This document shows positions 34,768 through 43,482 of a stretch of 64,000 nt of DNA, one piece after another. Under the pieces are notes generated by a model. It saw only the letters and a program-made list of their open reading frames with translations, did not search any database and was not told where the DNA came from. A program made the translations under genes and the position numbers. Positions within the stretch are counted from its first letter, which is position 1; the number at the start of each line of letters is the position of its first letter. This DNA comes from an uncultured Flavobacteriales bacterium (lineage in GTDB: Bacteria; Bacteroidota; Bacteroidia; Flavobacteriales_G; Salibacteraceae): assembly GCA_905479105.1 (NCBI GenBank), contig CAJQLE010000004.1, positions 1 to 64,000 of the forward strand. The letters are read 5' to 3'.

Positions 34768-35892
34768 ATGAACTTGAGTCAAAATATTCGTCAGACTGAT
34801 ATGATTTTTCTAACTTTTAACGATTCTCCATCTGGAATTTTTAAAAGTCAAGTCATTGAAGTGTGCGAATTGTTTGATGGATTAATTGATTCTCCCGTTT
34901 TACTGATCTCGTTTATACCAAGGCAGAATTATTTATTCAACCGCAAGAAAATTCAATCATGGAGATCAGGTAGTTTAGTAATTCCAATAATCCCAGGTTT
35001 GAGGTTTTGGAGAGTTTCACTTTTGGTGTTTTGGACAATCAATCAGTTTCTTGGAAGAAATAAAATTATTGCAAGAGGCTCAATGGCATGTTCAATTGCC
35101 TTGAAATCAAGAAGAAGAGATCAGAAAGTGGTATATGATGCTCGAGGAGCCGTAAAAGCAGAAATCGATGAGTTTGGCGTTTTTCAAGGTGCTTTGGCGA
35201 ATGAAGTGATTGAAATGGAAAAAGAATCCGTTAAAGCATCTGATTTCAGAATTTCCGTGTCTAAAGCTTTAGTAGACTATTGGTCGGAAGTGTATAATTA
35301 CACTTCAAATCAGCACGCGATAATTCCATGTTGGTCCAAAGCATTTGATGGTCGACCAATAGATCATGCTTTCTTTAAGACTAGTCAATCGATCCTTGTT
35401 TACAGCGGTTCTACTTCACCTTGGCAATCGTTCCCTTTGTTAATTGAATTTATTTCAAAGGTTTTGAAAGAAACCGATTGCAAAGTGCTTATGATGTGCA
35501 AAGAGAATGATCAATTGATGACACTTGAATCGAATTATCCGGATAGAGTGTTGCGGATTTTTGTAGAAGAAGAAAATGTTCACTCTTATTTGAAGGCTTG
35601 CGATTTTGGGTTACTTCTCAGAAATCAAAACCTAACAAATCGGGTTGCTAGTCCAGTTAAATTTTCGGAATACTTAGCGTGCGGATTAAAAGTGCTAATA
35701 ACACCAAACCTCGGAGATTATTCTGAATTAGTAAGGATAAGTAACGTAGGTGATGTGCTTCATGATATTGATATTTTGCCTCTGTTGGAAAAGCCATCAT
35801 TTCAACAAAAACAAAAATCTATTGATCTTGCAAAGAATCTACTATCGTCAGACGCATTCTTAGATGCATATAATTCAATCGTTAAGCAATAA
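34768..35892 (+). CDS. GT-B-type glycosyltransferase, divergent
   Basis: A 374-aa protein with a GT-B layout. The N-terminal domain has KVVYDARGAVKAEIDEFGVF (about 119-138), as seen in GT4-like proteins. The C-terminal domain has ILVYSGSTSPWQSFPLLIEF, CKVLMMCKENDQL and ACDFGLLLRNQNLTNRVASP, where the Glu-containing loop is replaced by a PVKFSEYLACGLKVL segment (the SEYLACG form is common in such transferases). ATG at 34768 is used; a TTG lies one codon before. It is one of the sugar-adding enzymes of the locus. Confidence 0.78.
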   Translation: MNLSQNIRQTDMIFLTFNDSPSGIFKSQVIEVCELFDGLIDSPVLLISFIPRQNYLFNRKKIQSWRSGSLVIPIIPGLRFWRVSLLVFWTINQFLGRNKIIARGSMACSIALKSRRRDQKVVYDARGAVKAEIDEFGVFQGALANEVIEMEKESVKASDFRISVSKALVDYWSEVYNYTSNQHAIIPCWSKAFDGRPIDHAFFKTSQSILVYSGSTSPWQSFPLLIEFISKVLKETDCKVLMMCKENDQLMTLESNYPDRVLRIFVEEENVHSYLKACDFGLLLRNQNLTNRVASPVKFSEYLACGLKVLITPNLGDYSELVRISNVGDVLHDIDILPLLEKPSFQQKQKSIDLAKNLLSSDAFLDAYNSIVKQ

Positions 35893-35910
35893 TATCGCAG
35901 AGCTCAATTG

Positions 35911-36954
35911 ATGATGAAGTACAAATCCAGAAACTTAGGTTTAGACCTCATGAGGAGCATAGCTATTTTACTAGTTCTGCTGACGCATTTCGGGTTTAAT
36001 CCATGGGATGAAATATTATTGGGAGGTATTGGGGTTGAAGTGTTCTTTATTCTAAGCGGATTCTTGATTGGAAGAATTTTAATTAGATCATTTGACGATT
36101 TTAATGGATTCGAAACGATCAAATCATTTTGGATTAACCGATGGTTTAGAACTATACCGCTTTATTTTTTAGCCTTGATCATTCAGATCATTTTGTCTAA
36201 CAACCTGGATTGGGGTTATCTCTACTATTTTGTTTTTCTACAGAATAATTTTTATGGAATATCCCTGTATCCGATCAGTTGGAGTTTGGTAGTAGAAGAA
36301 TGGTTTTATTTAGGACTGCCTTTGCTGTTTTTAGTGTTTTGGCGGGTGAATAAAAAATTGGATTACAGGCTTATAATCCTGAGCTTGATTCTTTTGATTT
36401 TATTTAAGTACTTTTTCATTGATCTAAGAAACGTGCCGTTTACAGGAGTGAATGGGAATCCTTTGTTAAGATTTGATTCAATGCTGATGGGAGTTGGGTT
36501 GAGTTGGATAAACCTCAGAAAACAAGAGGTCTTTGCAAAGCTTTCGCATCCATTCTATTTTTATTTTGGGGTTGGTGGAGTTATTTTCATTCAGTATTTA
36601 TTGTTTATTAGGTTTGGATTATCGTTTATAAATGATTCTAGCTTTTTAAAAACAATTTATTTCCCAGTTCAAAGTATGTGTATAGTTATGGTTTTACCTT
36701 TCTTATATAACTCAGAATTTCTAAATACAAGAGTTGCGAGAATTGCTTTGATTAGAGATTTGATTTCTTGGACAAGTATTCTGAGCTATTCTTTTTACTT
36801 GTTTCATCAAAATATTATGCACTTAGTTAAGAGTTTTGTTGCAGAAGATTTCAGTGGCGTAGTAGCGATCTTTGTGATGTACCCTATATGCTATGGAATA
36901 TATATTATGTATGAAAAGCCTATGACCAGTTTAAGAGAGAAATTCAATAGATAA
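35911..36954 (+). CDS. Acyltransferase family 3 (OafA-like), inner membrane
   Basis: A 347-aa polytopic membrane protein with about ten segments. Family motifs: LGLDLMRSIAILLVLLTHFG with the conserved Arg and His, GGIGVEVFFILSGFLIGRIL, and SWSLVVEEWFYLGLPLLF. These proteins move an acyl group (often acetyl) from the cytoplasm to sugars or peptidoglycan on the periplasmic side. It is expected to decorate the polysaccharide. It starts 18 bp after the previous stop, and its stop abuts the next ATG. A second protein of this family is encoded at 39367-40503. Confidence 0.88.
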   Translation: MMKYKSRNLGLDLMRSIAILLVLLTHFGFNPWDEILLGGIGVEVFFILSGFLIGRILIRSFDDFNGFETIKSFWINRWFRTIPLYFLALIIQIILSNNLDWGYLYYFVFLQNNFYGISLYPISWSLVVEEWFYLGLPLLFLVFWRVNKKLDYRLIILSLILLILFKYFFIDLRNVPFTGVNGNPLLRFDSMLMGVGLSWINLRKQEVFAKLSHPFYFYFGVGGVIFIQYLLFIRFGLSFINDSSFLKTIYFPVQSMCIVMVLPFLYNSEFLNTRVARIALIRDLISWTSILSYSFYLFHQNIMHLVKSFVAEDFSGVVAIFVMYPICYGIYIMYEKPMTSLREKFNR

Positions 36955-38106
36955 ATGAAACTGCTGCTTCTAACAGATGGCATAACTCCTTTTGTTAAAG
37001 GAGGAATGCAGAGGCATTCACAATTGCTCGCTGAGCATTTGGCTTTGGCTGGACATGAAATAGTTTTATTCCATTATTCGGAATCTAATGTTACGATAAA
37101 CATCGAAGAAGCATTTTCCGTCAAGGCGCTCCCTCAAATTCGATCCTTTCATTTTAAATATCGTGATGAAAGTAGGTTGCCTGGTCATTATTTAAGAGCT
37201 CAAAAGAAAATTTCAGCGGTGTATCTTGAAAAAATTGTATCCATGAATGAAGAATACGATTTCGTTTATTCTAAAGGTTTTTCCGGTTTAGCTCTTCTTC
37301 AGAGTCGCAACAAGCTCAATTTTAAATCACCCATTGGCGTCAAGTTTCATGGAATGAATATGTTTCAACCACAAGCCAATCTTAAAATGGAGATTCAGAA
37401 GTTTTATTTTCAAGGAATAACCAATAAAATTTTGAAAAGTGCTGATTTTGTATTCAGTTATGGAGGTAAAATATCGGAAATTATAAGAAAGCAATGTGAT
37501 ACTAACGTTCTGGAAATTCCCGCTGGAATTAATCCTGATTGGATCAAGACAAGTATTAACCCAAGTGCTGGAAAATTGAAATTTTTATTTATTGGCAGAT
37601 ATGATCGGGTGAAAGGATTGCCCGAATTAAATCGGGCTATAAAACAATTGGAAACTGTCAATGAAAATTGGGAGTTTCATTTTGTAGGGCCAATACCAAT
37701 AGGTAAAAGGCTTAAACCAGCTTGTTGTATTTACCATGGTGAGGTATATCAGAAGGAAGACTTAGTCAATGTTATTGATAATTGTGATGTTGTTGTATGC
37801 ACAAGCATTTCTGAGGGTATGCCTAACGTAATTCTAGAGGGCATGGCAAGAGGATTAGCTGTTTTAGCGACAGATGTAGGCGCATGTTCACTTCTTGTTA
37901 AACAAAATGGGGTTTTAATTCCAAATTACAATTCAGAATTGATTTTTAAGGCTCTACTTATGTTCGCAAAAGCAAGTGGAGCTGATATAAATGCAATGAA
38001 AGCTAAAAGCTTAGAACAAATACAGGGCTTTGAATGGCCACAGATTGCAGTGAAGACGACCAAAGTGTTAGAAATTGCAATTTCTAGCTATCAACATCCT
38101 GGCTAG
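36955..38106 (+). CDS. Glycosyltransferase family 4
   Basis: A 383-aa GT-B enzyme. LLLLTDGITPFVKGGMQRHS is the N-terminal Gly-rich loop. LKFLFIGRYDRVKGLPELNR, FHFVGPIPIGKRL and VCTSISEGMPNVILEGMARG belong to the donor domain, with SEGMPNVILE as the phosphate-binding motif. The ATG directly follows the stop of the acyltransferase gene. The 3' end runs 23 bp into the convergent Wzy-like gene, so the two messages are complementary at their ends. Confidence 0.88.
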   Translation: MKLLLLTDGITPFVKGGMQRHSQLLAEHLALAGHEIVLFHYSESNVTINIEEAFSVKALPQIRSFHFKYRDESRLPGHYLRAQKKISAVYLEKIVSMNEEYDFVYSKGFSGLALLQSRNKLNFKSPIGVKFHGMNMFQPQANLKMEIQKFYFQGITNKILKSADFVFSYGGKISEIIRKQCDTNVLEIPAGINPDWIKTSINPSAGKLKFLFIGRYDRVKGLPELNRAIKQLETVNENWEFHFVGPIPIGKRLKPACCIYHGEVYQKEDLVNVIDNCDVVVCTSISEGMPNVILEGMARGLAVLATDVGACSLLVKQNGVLIPNYNSELIFKALLMFAKASGADINAMKAKSLEQIQGFEWPQIAVKTTKVLEIAISSYQHPG

Positions 38107-39370
38107 CGGCATCAAATGTTAAAATACTTTCTCCGCTATTTATCTCCGTGTTAATGAAATAGTACATCCAAACAAAAAAGAAAAATCCGTTATAAGTATA
38201 ATTGCCTTGTCTCAGCAATTGTAGAACGATTATTACCAAACAAGCGGAGGAAAGAACCCATCCAAAATCAGCGGTTTCAGATTCATCGCGTTTCCGGAAG
38301 TTTCTAATTATAAAAAATAGCGTTAGAATCAAGCCAGTAATGCCCGTCTCTGACACAATTCTTAATAACATAGAATTAGCGTCTTGAGAATTGAAATCGT
38401 AAATACCTCCAAAATCCTTAACCAGTGAATACTTCTCATATGCATGCTGGTGAGATCCAAGCCCAGATCCAAAGAGTGGATTTTGAATCAAGTTTTGCTT
38501 GGTGACTGTATAGTTGTTGTAGAATACGAAACTGGAACCATGAACGTCAAATGCTGAGTATGTTTGACCACTGAAAAGGGCTGTGATACCGTCAACTCTC
38601 ACTCTAAATTCAGCGACATTACTGTGCAAGTACAAATATCCACCTATTAAAACTGGTAAAGCAAATAGAATGTATCTGAATACTCCATAGTTTAGGATAA
38701 TAAGGATTAGAATCACAAAGACTCCTAAATATGAAACTGTTGAAAACGTCAGGAGGTATGCAATAACAACCACAATATTTCTTGTTGTAGATAGAAAAAA
38801 TGATTTTTTAAGAGTGAGACTTAGGATAGAAACAAAAAAGGCCGGACTTATGGCGCTTCCGAAGTAAGATGGTTCAGAGTATATCGAGTTCATTCGAAGT
38901 CCAAATGCTCCTCCTTCACTGATTCCCCATTTATTGAAGACACCAAAGAAGGTATACAATTGCTCTATTCCAGCTAAATATGCTATTACCTGAATTAAAC
39001 CTAACAGAGATATCGCAAAAGCTAAATTCATGTAAAGCTGAAAAAGCTTCTTAATATCCTTTTTAAAATATAAAATAATGTGGTAAAAATATAGTGCTGA
39101 AACACCGATATTAATCCAAATCTTAAGTAAATCAAGAACTTCGTTTTGACCGTTCCCTATTCCATAGAGTCCTGTGAATAAAAGAAAAAATAGCAGAGAC
39201 GCCAAGACTTTTGGAATTCCATTCCGAATCACGAATAGGGGTAATAGAAGAACTATCGGTATATATGAAATATAGAATTCGAATGGAGTCTTAAATAGAA
39301 TAATTGAACTCAAGTAAAGAGGACTGAGTAAAATGTATCCTATTAAATTTTCCTTAGTCCAAGAATTCAT
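38084..39370 (-). CDS. O-antigen polymerase (Wzy)-like membrane protein
   Basis: A 428-aa polytopic protein with about eleven to twelve hydrophobic segments. A large periplasmic loop near residues 245-320 contains QNPLFGSGLGSHQHAYEKYS followed by DFNSQDANSMLLRIVSETG, the usual site of the Wzy/ligase signature (GxGxxH and an acidic, Asn-rich part). It probably polymerises repeat units or ligates the chain. It is encoded on the minus strand inside an otherwise plus-strand locus, with its ATG overlapping the stop of the upstream acyltransferase gene (ATGA, 4 bp). The sequence is unlike that of the ligase-like protein at 5461. Confidence 0.8.
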   Translation of the reverse strand: MNSWTKENLIGYILLSPLYLSSIILFKTPFEFYISYIPIVLLLPLFVIRNGIPKVLASLLFFLLFTGLYGIGNGQNEVLDLLKIWINIGVSALYFYHIILYFKKDIKKLFQLYMNLAFAISLLGLIQVIAYLAGIEQLYTFFGVFNKWGISEGGAFGLRMNSIYSEPSYFGSAISPAFFVSILSLTLKKSFFLSTTRNIVVVIAYLLTFSTVSYLGVFVILILIILNYGVFRYILFALPVLIGGYLYLHSNVAEFRVRVDGITALFSGQTYSAFDVHGSSFVFYNNYTVTKQNLIQNPLFGSGLGSHQHAYEKYSLVKDFGGIYDFNSQDANSMLLRIVSETGITGLILTLFFIIRNFRKRDESETADFGWVLSSACLVIIVLQLLRQGNYTYNGFFFFVWMYYFINTEINSGESILTFDAASQDVDS

Positions 39371-40503
39371 GGTTTAGGCTTGGCGATTTTGTTCTTTAGG
39401 GAAATGAATTTCGATTCGAACAGTTCATAGGATAATGAGGCAATAATGATTGTGATACCAACAGAAAGTAAATAGACGAATAAGTTAAAAAGATAATATT
39501 CAAATGACAACTTTCCAAGTAGAACCACCACAATCGGAATGATCATCATATGGTACATATATATTCCATAGGATATTTTTCCTAAATAATTAAAAACTTT
39601 ATTATCCAAATTAATAATTGAGTTTTTGTTGGTTGAGACATTTATGATGATGATCAGAAAGGCTAAGGAATAAATAATGTGAAATCCGTCTTGTAGAAAT
39701 GAAGGACCAAAAAAAATAAGAACTGGAATTGATATAATTGAAAGTGCAACAGAAGCGTAAGTATATAGTAGCTGCAAAATTCTTTTCTTGTTAGTGTAAA
39801 AAACCCATGCTCCAATTGCTCCTATGATCATGTTTTCTATCTTACTCATTGCAAGAAATGTTTTGAGCGAGTTTATTATTTCATTGTCTGCGATGCTCAT
39901 GCTTAATATTAATACAGATCCTTTGATAAGTAAGGTGGCTATAAAAAGCCATAAGAACGATTTGATTTTATTCGGAAAATAATAAAACACGACAGGCCAG
40001 ACCAAGTAGAACTGTTCCTCAACTCCTATACTCCAAGATTGACCGATATGAGGAACTGGAGATCCGAAAATGGAATAACTCAAGTTCGGTAGTATGAATA
40101 AGTAAGAAAAAAAATGGCCCCAATAATTGGTTTCGAAATCTGACTGTAGATATTGAATATGAATTGAATTGAAGCGGGGTAGGATAAAAAAACCAATAAT
40201 AAAGACGAGGTAGAATAGAGGCCAAATTCTCAATATTCTTCTCATGTAAAACTTTCGAATGCTGATTTTACCAAAATTTAATTCTTCAGTGAATAGGAGG
40301 TATGTGATTAAAAAACCACTTAAAACAAAGAAGAAAGAAACGCCCAAGCTTCCTAATTCGAAAATTAGAGGATTCGTCCAAATATTTTCAAATCCGAAGG
40401 CACTTTTTATCAGCTCGATATGAGTAATGATTACTGCTAATGCAGCAAAAAACCTCAAAGAATCTAAACCTTTAAAATACTTTATAATATTGTTACCCTT
40501 CAT
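39367..40503 (-). CDS. Acyltransferase family 3 (OafA-like), inner membrane
   Basis: A 378-aa membrane protein with about ten segments and all family motifs: FKGLDSLRFFAALAVIITHI, LGVSFFFVLSGFLITYLLF, MRRILRIWPLFYLVFI and SWSIGVEEQFYLVWPVVFYY. It should acylate a sugar on the periplasmic side. ATG at 40503 (MKGNN) is preferred over the upstream start, because a good -7 box lies just before it. It is the first of a two-gene minus-strand unit with the Wzy-like protein, set inside the plus-strand locus. Confidence 0.88.
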   Translation of the reverse strand: MKGNNIIKYFKGLDSLRFFAALAVIITHIELIKSAFGFENIWTNPLIFELGSLGVSFFFVLSGFLITYLLFTEELNFGKISIRKFYMRRILRIWPLFYLVFIIGFFILPRFNSIHIQYLQSDFETNYWGHFFSYLFILPNLSYSIFGSPVPHIGQSWSIGVEEQFYLVWPVVFYYFPNKIKSFLWLFIATLLIKGSVLILSMSIADNEIINSLKTFLAMSKIENMIIGAIGAWVFYTNKKRILQLLYTYASVALSIISIPVLIFFGPSFLQDGFHIIYSLAFLIIIINVSTNKNSIINLDNKVFNYLGKISYGIYMYHMMIIPIVVVLLGKLSFEYYLFNLFVYLLSVGITIIIASLSYELFESKFISLKNKIAKPKP

Positions 40504-40509
40504 TTTCGA

Positions 40510-40517
40510 CAAATGTA
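40510..40517 (-). promoter_or_regulatory. Candidate -7 box for the minus-strand acyltransferase/Wzy pair
   Basis: On the minus strand the sequence TACATTTG fits TAnnTTTG exactly and ends 6 bp before the ATG at 40503. A TTTG lies upstream with a 24-bp spacer, slightly longer than usual. If it is used, the message would be nearly leaderless. Confidence 0.4.
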
Positions 40518-40562
40518 CCGGTTGCATGCATAGAAATATATCAAATTGAGCTTTGGGTAAAA

Positions 40563-41603
40563 ATGTATAAAGTATCTATTCTCTACACCGAATTAGCGGA
40601 TTATTCTGTCGCTTGTCTTCGTGCTTTAAAAGATTGTGATGTTGAGTTAATGCTAATTCACTGGCCTATCAATCCAGAAGCACCTTTCAAATTTGACCTT
40701 TCATTTTTTGATAAAGTTCATTCACGAGACAGTTTAAGTGATTTGGAAATGACCCAATTGGTATCGGAGTTTGCTCCTGATCTAATTCTGTCAAGCGGGT
40801 GGATAGATAAGGGATATTTGAAGGTATGTAGATCAATGAAAGATCAGTCTGTGTGTGTTTTGAGCTTGGATAATCATTGGAGTGGTTCAGTGAAACAAGT
40901 AGTAGCAACCTTGATTTCTCCTTTTACCATTAAAAGATCCTTTCATAAAGCATTCGTTCCTGGAAGAGTGCAAAAGAAATATGCCTTGAAGTTGGGTTTT
41001 GATGAAGGTGATATCCAAACGGGCTTTTATTCTGCTGACACGAGCAAGTTTCAATCGGCTTTTAATGAAGTAGCTAAGAGCAAGAAGGAATCTTTCCTTA
41101 AACGATTCCTATACCTAGGACGCTACACACAGCATAAAGGCATTTTTGACCTTTGGGAGGCATTCTTAAAGTTCAGAGAAACGAATATTGAATGGGAACT
41201 ATGGTGCGTTGGCACAGGTGATCAATTTGAAAATAGGGTGGAGGCGCAAGGTATAAAGCACTTTGGATTTATTCAGCCAGCGGATATGCTTCCTGTTTTG
41301 AAAGAAACGGGAGTTTATATTTTACCGAGTCATTTTGAACCTTGGGGAGTTTCAGTGCACGAAATGGCGGTTGCAGGTTTTCCAATGCTATTGAGTGACA
41401 AGATTGGATCTAAGGAGTCATTTTTGGATGGAAATGGAAGCGAATTCAAATCAAGTAATTCGGATGAACTTTTGAGGGCAATGCATTGGATTGCAAATCT
41501 GGATGAAGATGAATTGCTGAACATGTCTGAAAAGAGTCATCAGCTAGGGATGAAAAACACTCCTGAAATTTGGGCGGAACGACTGATGTCGTTTCTTAAA
41601 TAG
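40563..41603 (+). CDS. GT4-like glycosyltransferase
   Basis: A 346-aa GT-B protein. FLYLGRYTQHKGIFDLWEAF and LWCVGTGDQFENRV open the donor domain, and VYILPSHFEPWGVSVHEMAV carries the phosphate-binding motif, with EPWGVSVHE in place of EGFGxxxxE, a common variant. A segment near residues 97-110 has SLDNHWSGSVKQVV. It starts the last plus-strand run of the locus and is followed 13 bp later by the second asparagine synthase. The donor is unknown. Confidence 0.86.
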   Translation: MYKVSILYTELADYSVACLRALKDCDVELMLIHWPINPEAPFKFDLSFFDKVHSRDSLSDLEMTQLVSEFAPDLILSSGWIDKGYLKVCRSMKDQSVCVLSLDNHWSGSVKQVVATLISPFTIKRSFHKAFVPGRVQKKYALKLGFDEGDIQTGFYSADTSKFQSAFNEVAKSKKESFLKRFLYLGRYTQHKGIFDLWEAFLKFRETNIEWELWCVGTGDQFENRVEAQGIKHFGFIQPADMLPVLKETGVYILPSHFEPWGVSVHEMAVAGFPMLLSDKIGSKESFLDGNGSEFKSSNSDELLRAMHWIANLDEDELLNMSEKSHQLGMKNTPEIWAERLMSFLK

Positions 41604-41616
41604 CATCTTTGCATTT

Positions 41617-43482
41617 ATGTGTGGAATAGCCGGTATTTACGGATTAGAAAACTTGGATGATGCTCGAGATCGAGTAGAAAAAATGACGGCTAAGATTTCT
41701 CATCGTGGCCCAGATGCTGAAGGGATTTACGCTGGTAAGAATGCAATACTTGGCCATAGAAGGCTATCCATAATTGATATCAATCCATCCTCTAATCAGC
41801 CTTTCTCATCTCTTGATGGTCGGTATACGATGGTATACAATGGCGAACTCTATAATTACCGAGACATTAAGTCACAGTTGAGTGACCATGATTTCAGGAC
41901 AGATTCTGATACGGAAGTTGTATTGGCTGCTTTTATGAAATGGGGCATGAAGGCGCTGCAATTATTCAACGGAATGTTTGCATTTGCCTTTTGGGATAAT
42001 CAAGAGGAAAAGCTTTGGATTGGAAGAGACCGCCTAGGAATTAAGCCTTTGTATTATGCCAATGCTGCTCAGTCCGTCTTATTCGCTTCAGAAATACGTT
42101 CCATTTTAGCTTCGGGATTGGTGAAGCCGAAATTGGATGATACTTCATTGGTCGATTATCTGCGCTATCAGACAGTACACGCCCCGAAAACAATGATCGA
42201 AGGAGTTTTTATGCTCAATCCGGGTTGTTACGTTCAAGTAAGCGATACCGATTTTAAAGAAGTGGAATATTGGAAGCCATGGCAGTCCTATCACTTTGAT
42301 TCGGACCCAGTGATTGTCCAGAAGAATATCAGAGAAAAAGTGACCAAAGCGGTTGATTTGAGATTGGTTTCTGACGTTCCTTTTGGGGCGTTTCTTTCTG
42401 GAGGAATTGACTCCAGTCTTATTGTAGGAATCATTGCTGAGCGATTGGGTAAATCCATCGACACCTTCAATGTATCATTTGATGATTCAGCGTTCAGTGA
42501 AGCGATTTACGCAAGAACAGTTGCCAAGAAATTTAACAGCAATCATCATGAGATTCAGCTCAGCCCTAATGATTTATTGGAGGCGCTTCCAGAAGCTCTA
42601 GCAGCCATGGATCACCCATCTGGCGATGGACCCAACACTTGGATCGTTTCTAGAGAAACAAAGAAGCAAGGCATTAGCATGGCTTTATCCGGCTTAGGAG
42701 GTGATGAGGTTTTTGCCGGCTATGACGTGTTTACGCGTATTCCTTATGTCGCAGAACACAATTGGATATTAAGCTTTCCAAAGCCTTTGAGGGCGTTAAT
42801 TGGAAATCTTTTAAGAACAGCAAAGCCGGGCTTTCAATCGGCAAAAACGAAGGAAATTCTCCTGTCAGATTATTTTGATCTTCAGCATCTGTATCCCGTT
42901 TTCCGCAAGGTGCTTTTAGATGATTCTGTTTCAAAGCTTTTGCGAAAAAAATCACTTTCGTCAAACAATGTCTTTGACACAATCCAATCCCTTGAGCAAT
43001 ACAATGAGTTCGGTGCGTTGCCAACATTGGGAAGAATAGGAATTGCTGAAATGGCAACGTATATGCAGAATGTTCTTCTGCGAGATACCGATCAAATGTC
43101 CATGGCGCATGCATTAGAAGTTCGTGTGCCCTTTTTAGATCACGAGTTGGTTGAATACTCGATGCATATTTCAGATTCACTAAAGTATCCTCATTCACCT
43201 AAGAAATTATTGGTGGACAGCTTCAGTGATTTATTGCCCAAGGAAATTGTAGATCGACCAAAGATGGGTTTTGTATTGCCCTGGGAGAATTGGCTGAAGA
43301 AAGAGCTTAAAAGCTTCGCGGAAGAAAGGTTGGACTTCTTGAGAACGACCGGTTATTTCGATGCTGCTGCTATAGATAACTTATGGTCTAAATTTTTAAA
43401 AGGTGATCCAACAGTCACTTGGTCGCGCGTTTGGCCATTGATTACTTTGGCCGATTGGATGAAAAACAATCACATTGAGTAA
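41617..43482 (+). CDS. asnB: Asparagine synthase-like glutamine amidotransferase
   Basis: A 621-aa class II amidotransferase with Cys2 as nucleophile (MCGIAGIYG), ISHRGPDAEGIY and YNGELYNYRD in the glutaminase domain, and the ATP loop FLSGGIDSSLIVG at about 260-272. LSGLGGDEVFAGYD and MSMAHALEVRVPFLDHELV are further conserved parts. It is complete and somewhat longer than the paralogue at 25797. In this context it most likely amidates a sugar acid of the polysaccharide; a true asparagine synthetase role is possible. The DNA of this gene looks more GC-rich than that of the 20-37 kb part of the locus. Confidence 0.9.
   Translation: MCGIAGIYGLENLDDARDRVEKMTAKISHRGPDAEGIYAGKNAILGHRRLSIIDINPSSNQPFSSLDGRYTMVYNGELYNYRDIKSQLSDHDFRTDSDTEVVLAAFMKWGMKALQLFNGMFAFAFWDNQEEKLWIGRDRLGIKPLYYANAAQSVLFASEIRSILASGLVKPKLDDTSLVDYLRYQTVHAPKTMIEGVFMLNPGCYVQVSDTDFKEVEYWKPWQSYHFDSDPVIVQKNIREKVTKAVDLRLVSDVPFGAFLSGGIDSSLIVGIIAERLGKSIDTFNVSFDDSAFSEAIYARTVAKKFNSNHHEIQLSPNDLLEALPEALAAMDHPSGDGPNTWIVSRETKKQGISMALSGLGGDEVFAGYDVFTRIPYVAEHNWILSFPKPLRALIGNLLRTAKPGFQSAKTKEILLSDYFDLQHLYPVFRKVLLDDSVSKLLRKKSLSSNNVFDTIQSLEQYNEFGALPTLGRIGIAEMATYMQNVLLRDTDQMSMAHALEVRVPFLDHELVEYSMHISDSLKYPHSPKKLLVDSFSDLLPKEIVDRPKMGFVLPWENWLKKELKSFAEERLDFLRTTGYFDAAAIDNLWSKFLKGDPTVTWSRVWPLITLADWMKNNHIE

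Noticed and set aside
42731-43198. A 155-codon minus-strand frame inside the second asparagine synthase gene
   Set aside because: It lies fully within a well-supported enzyme gene and has no recognisable motif or start context.
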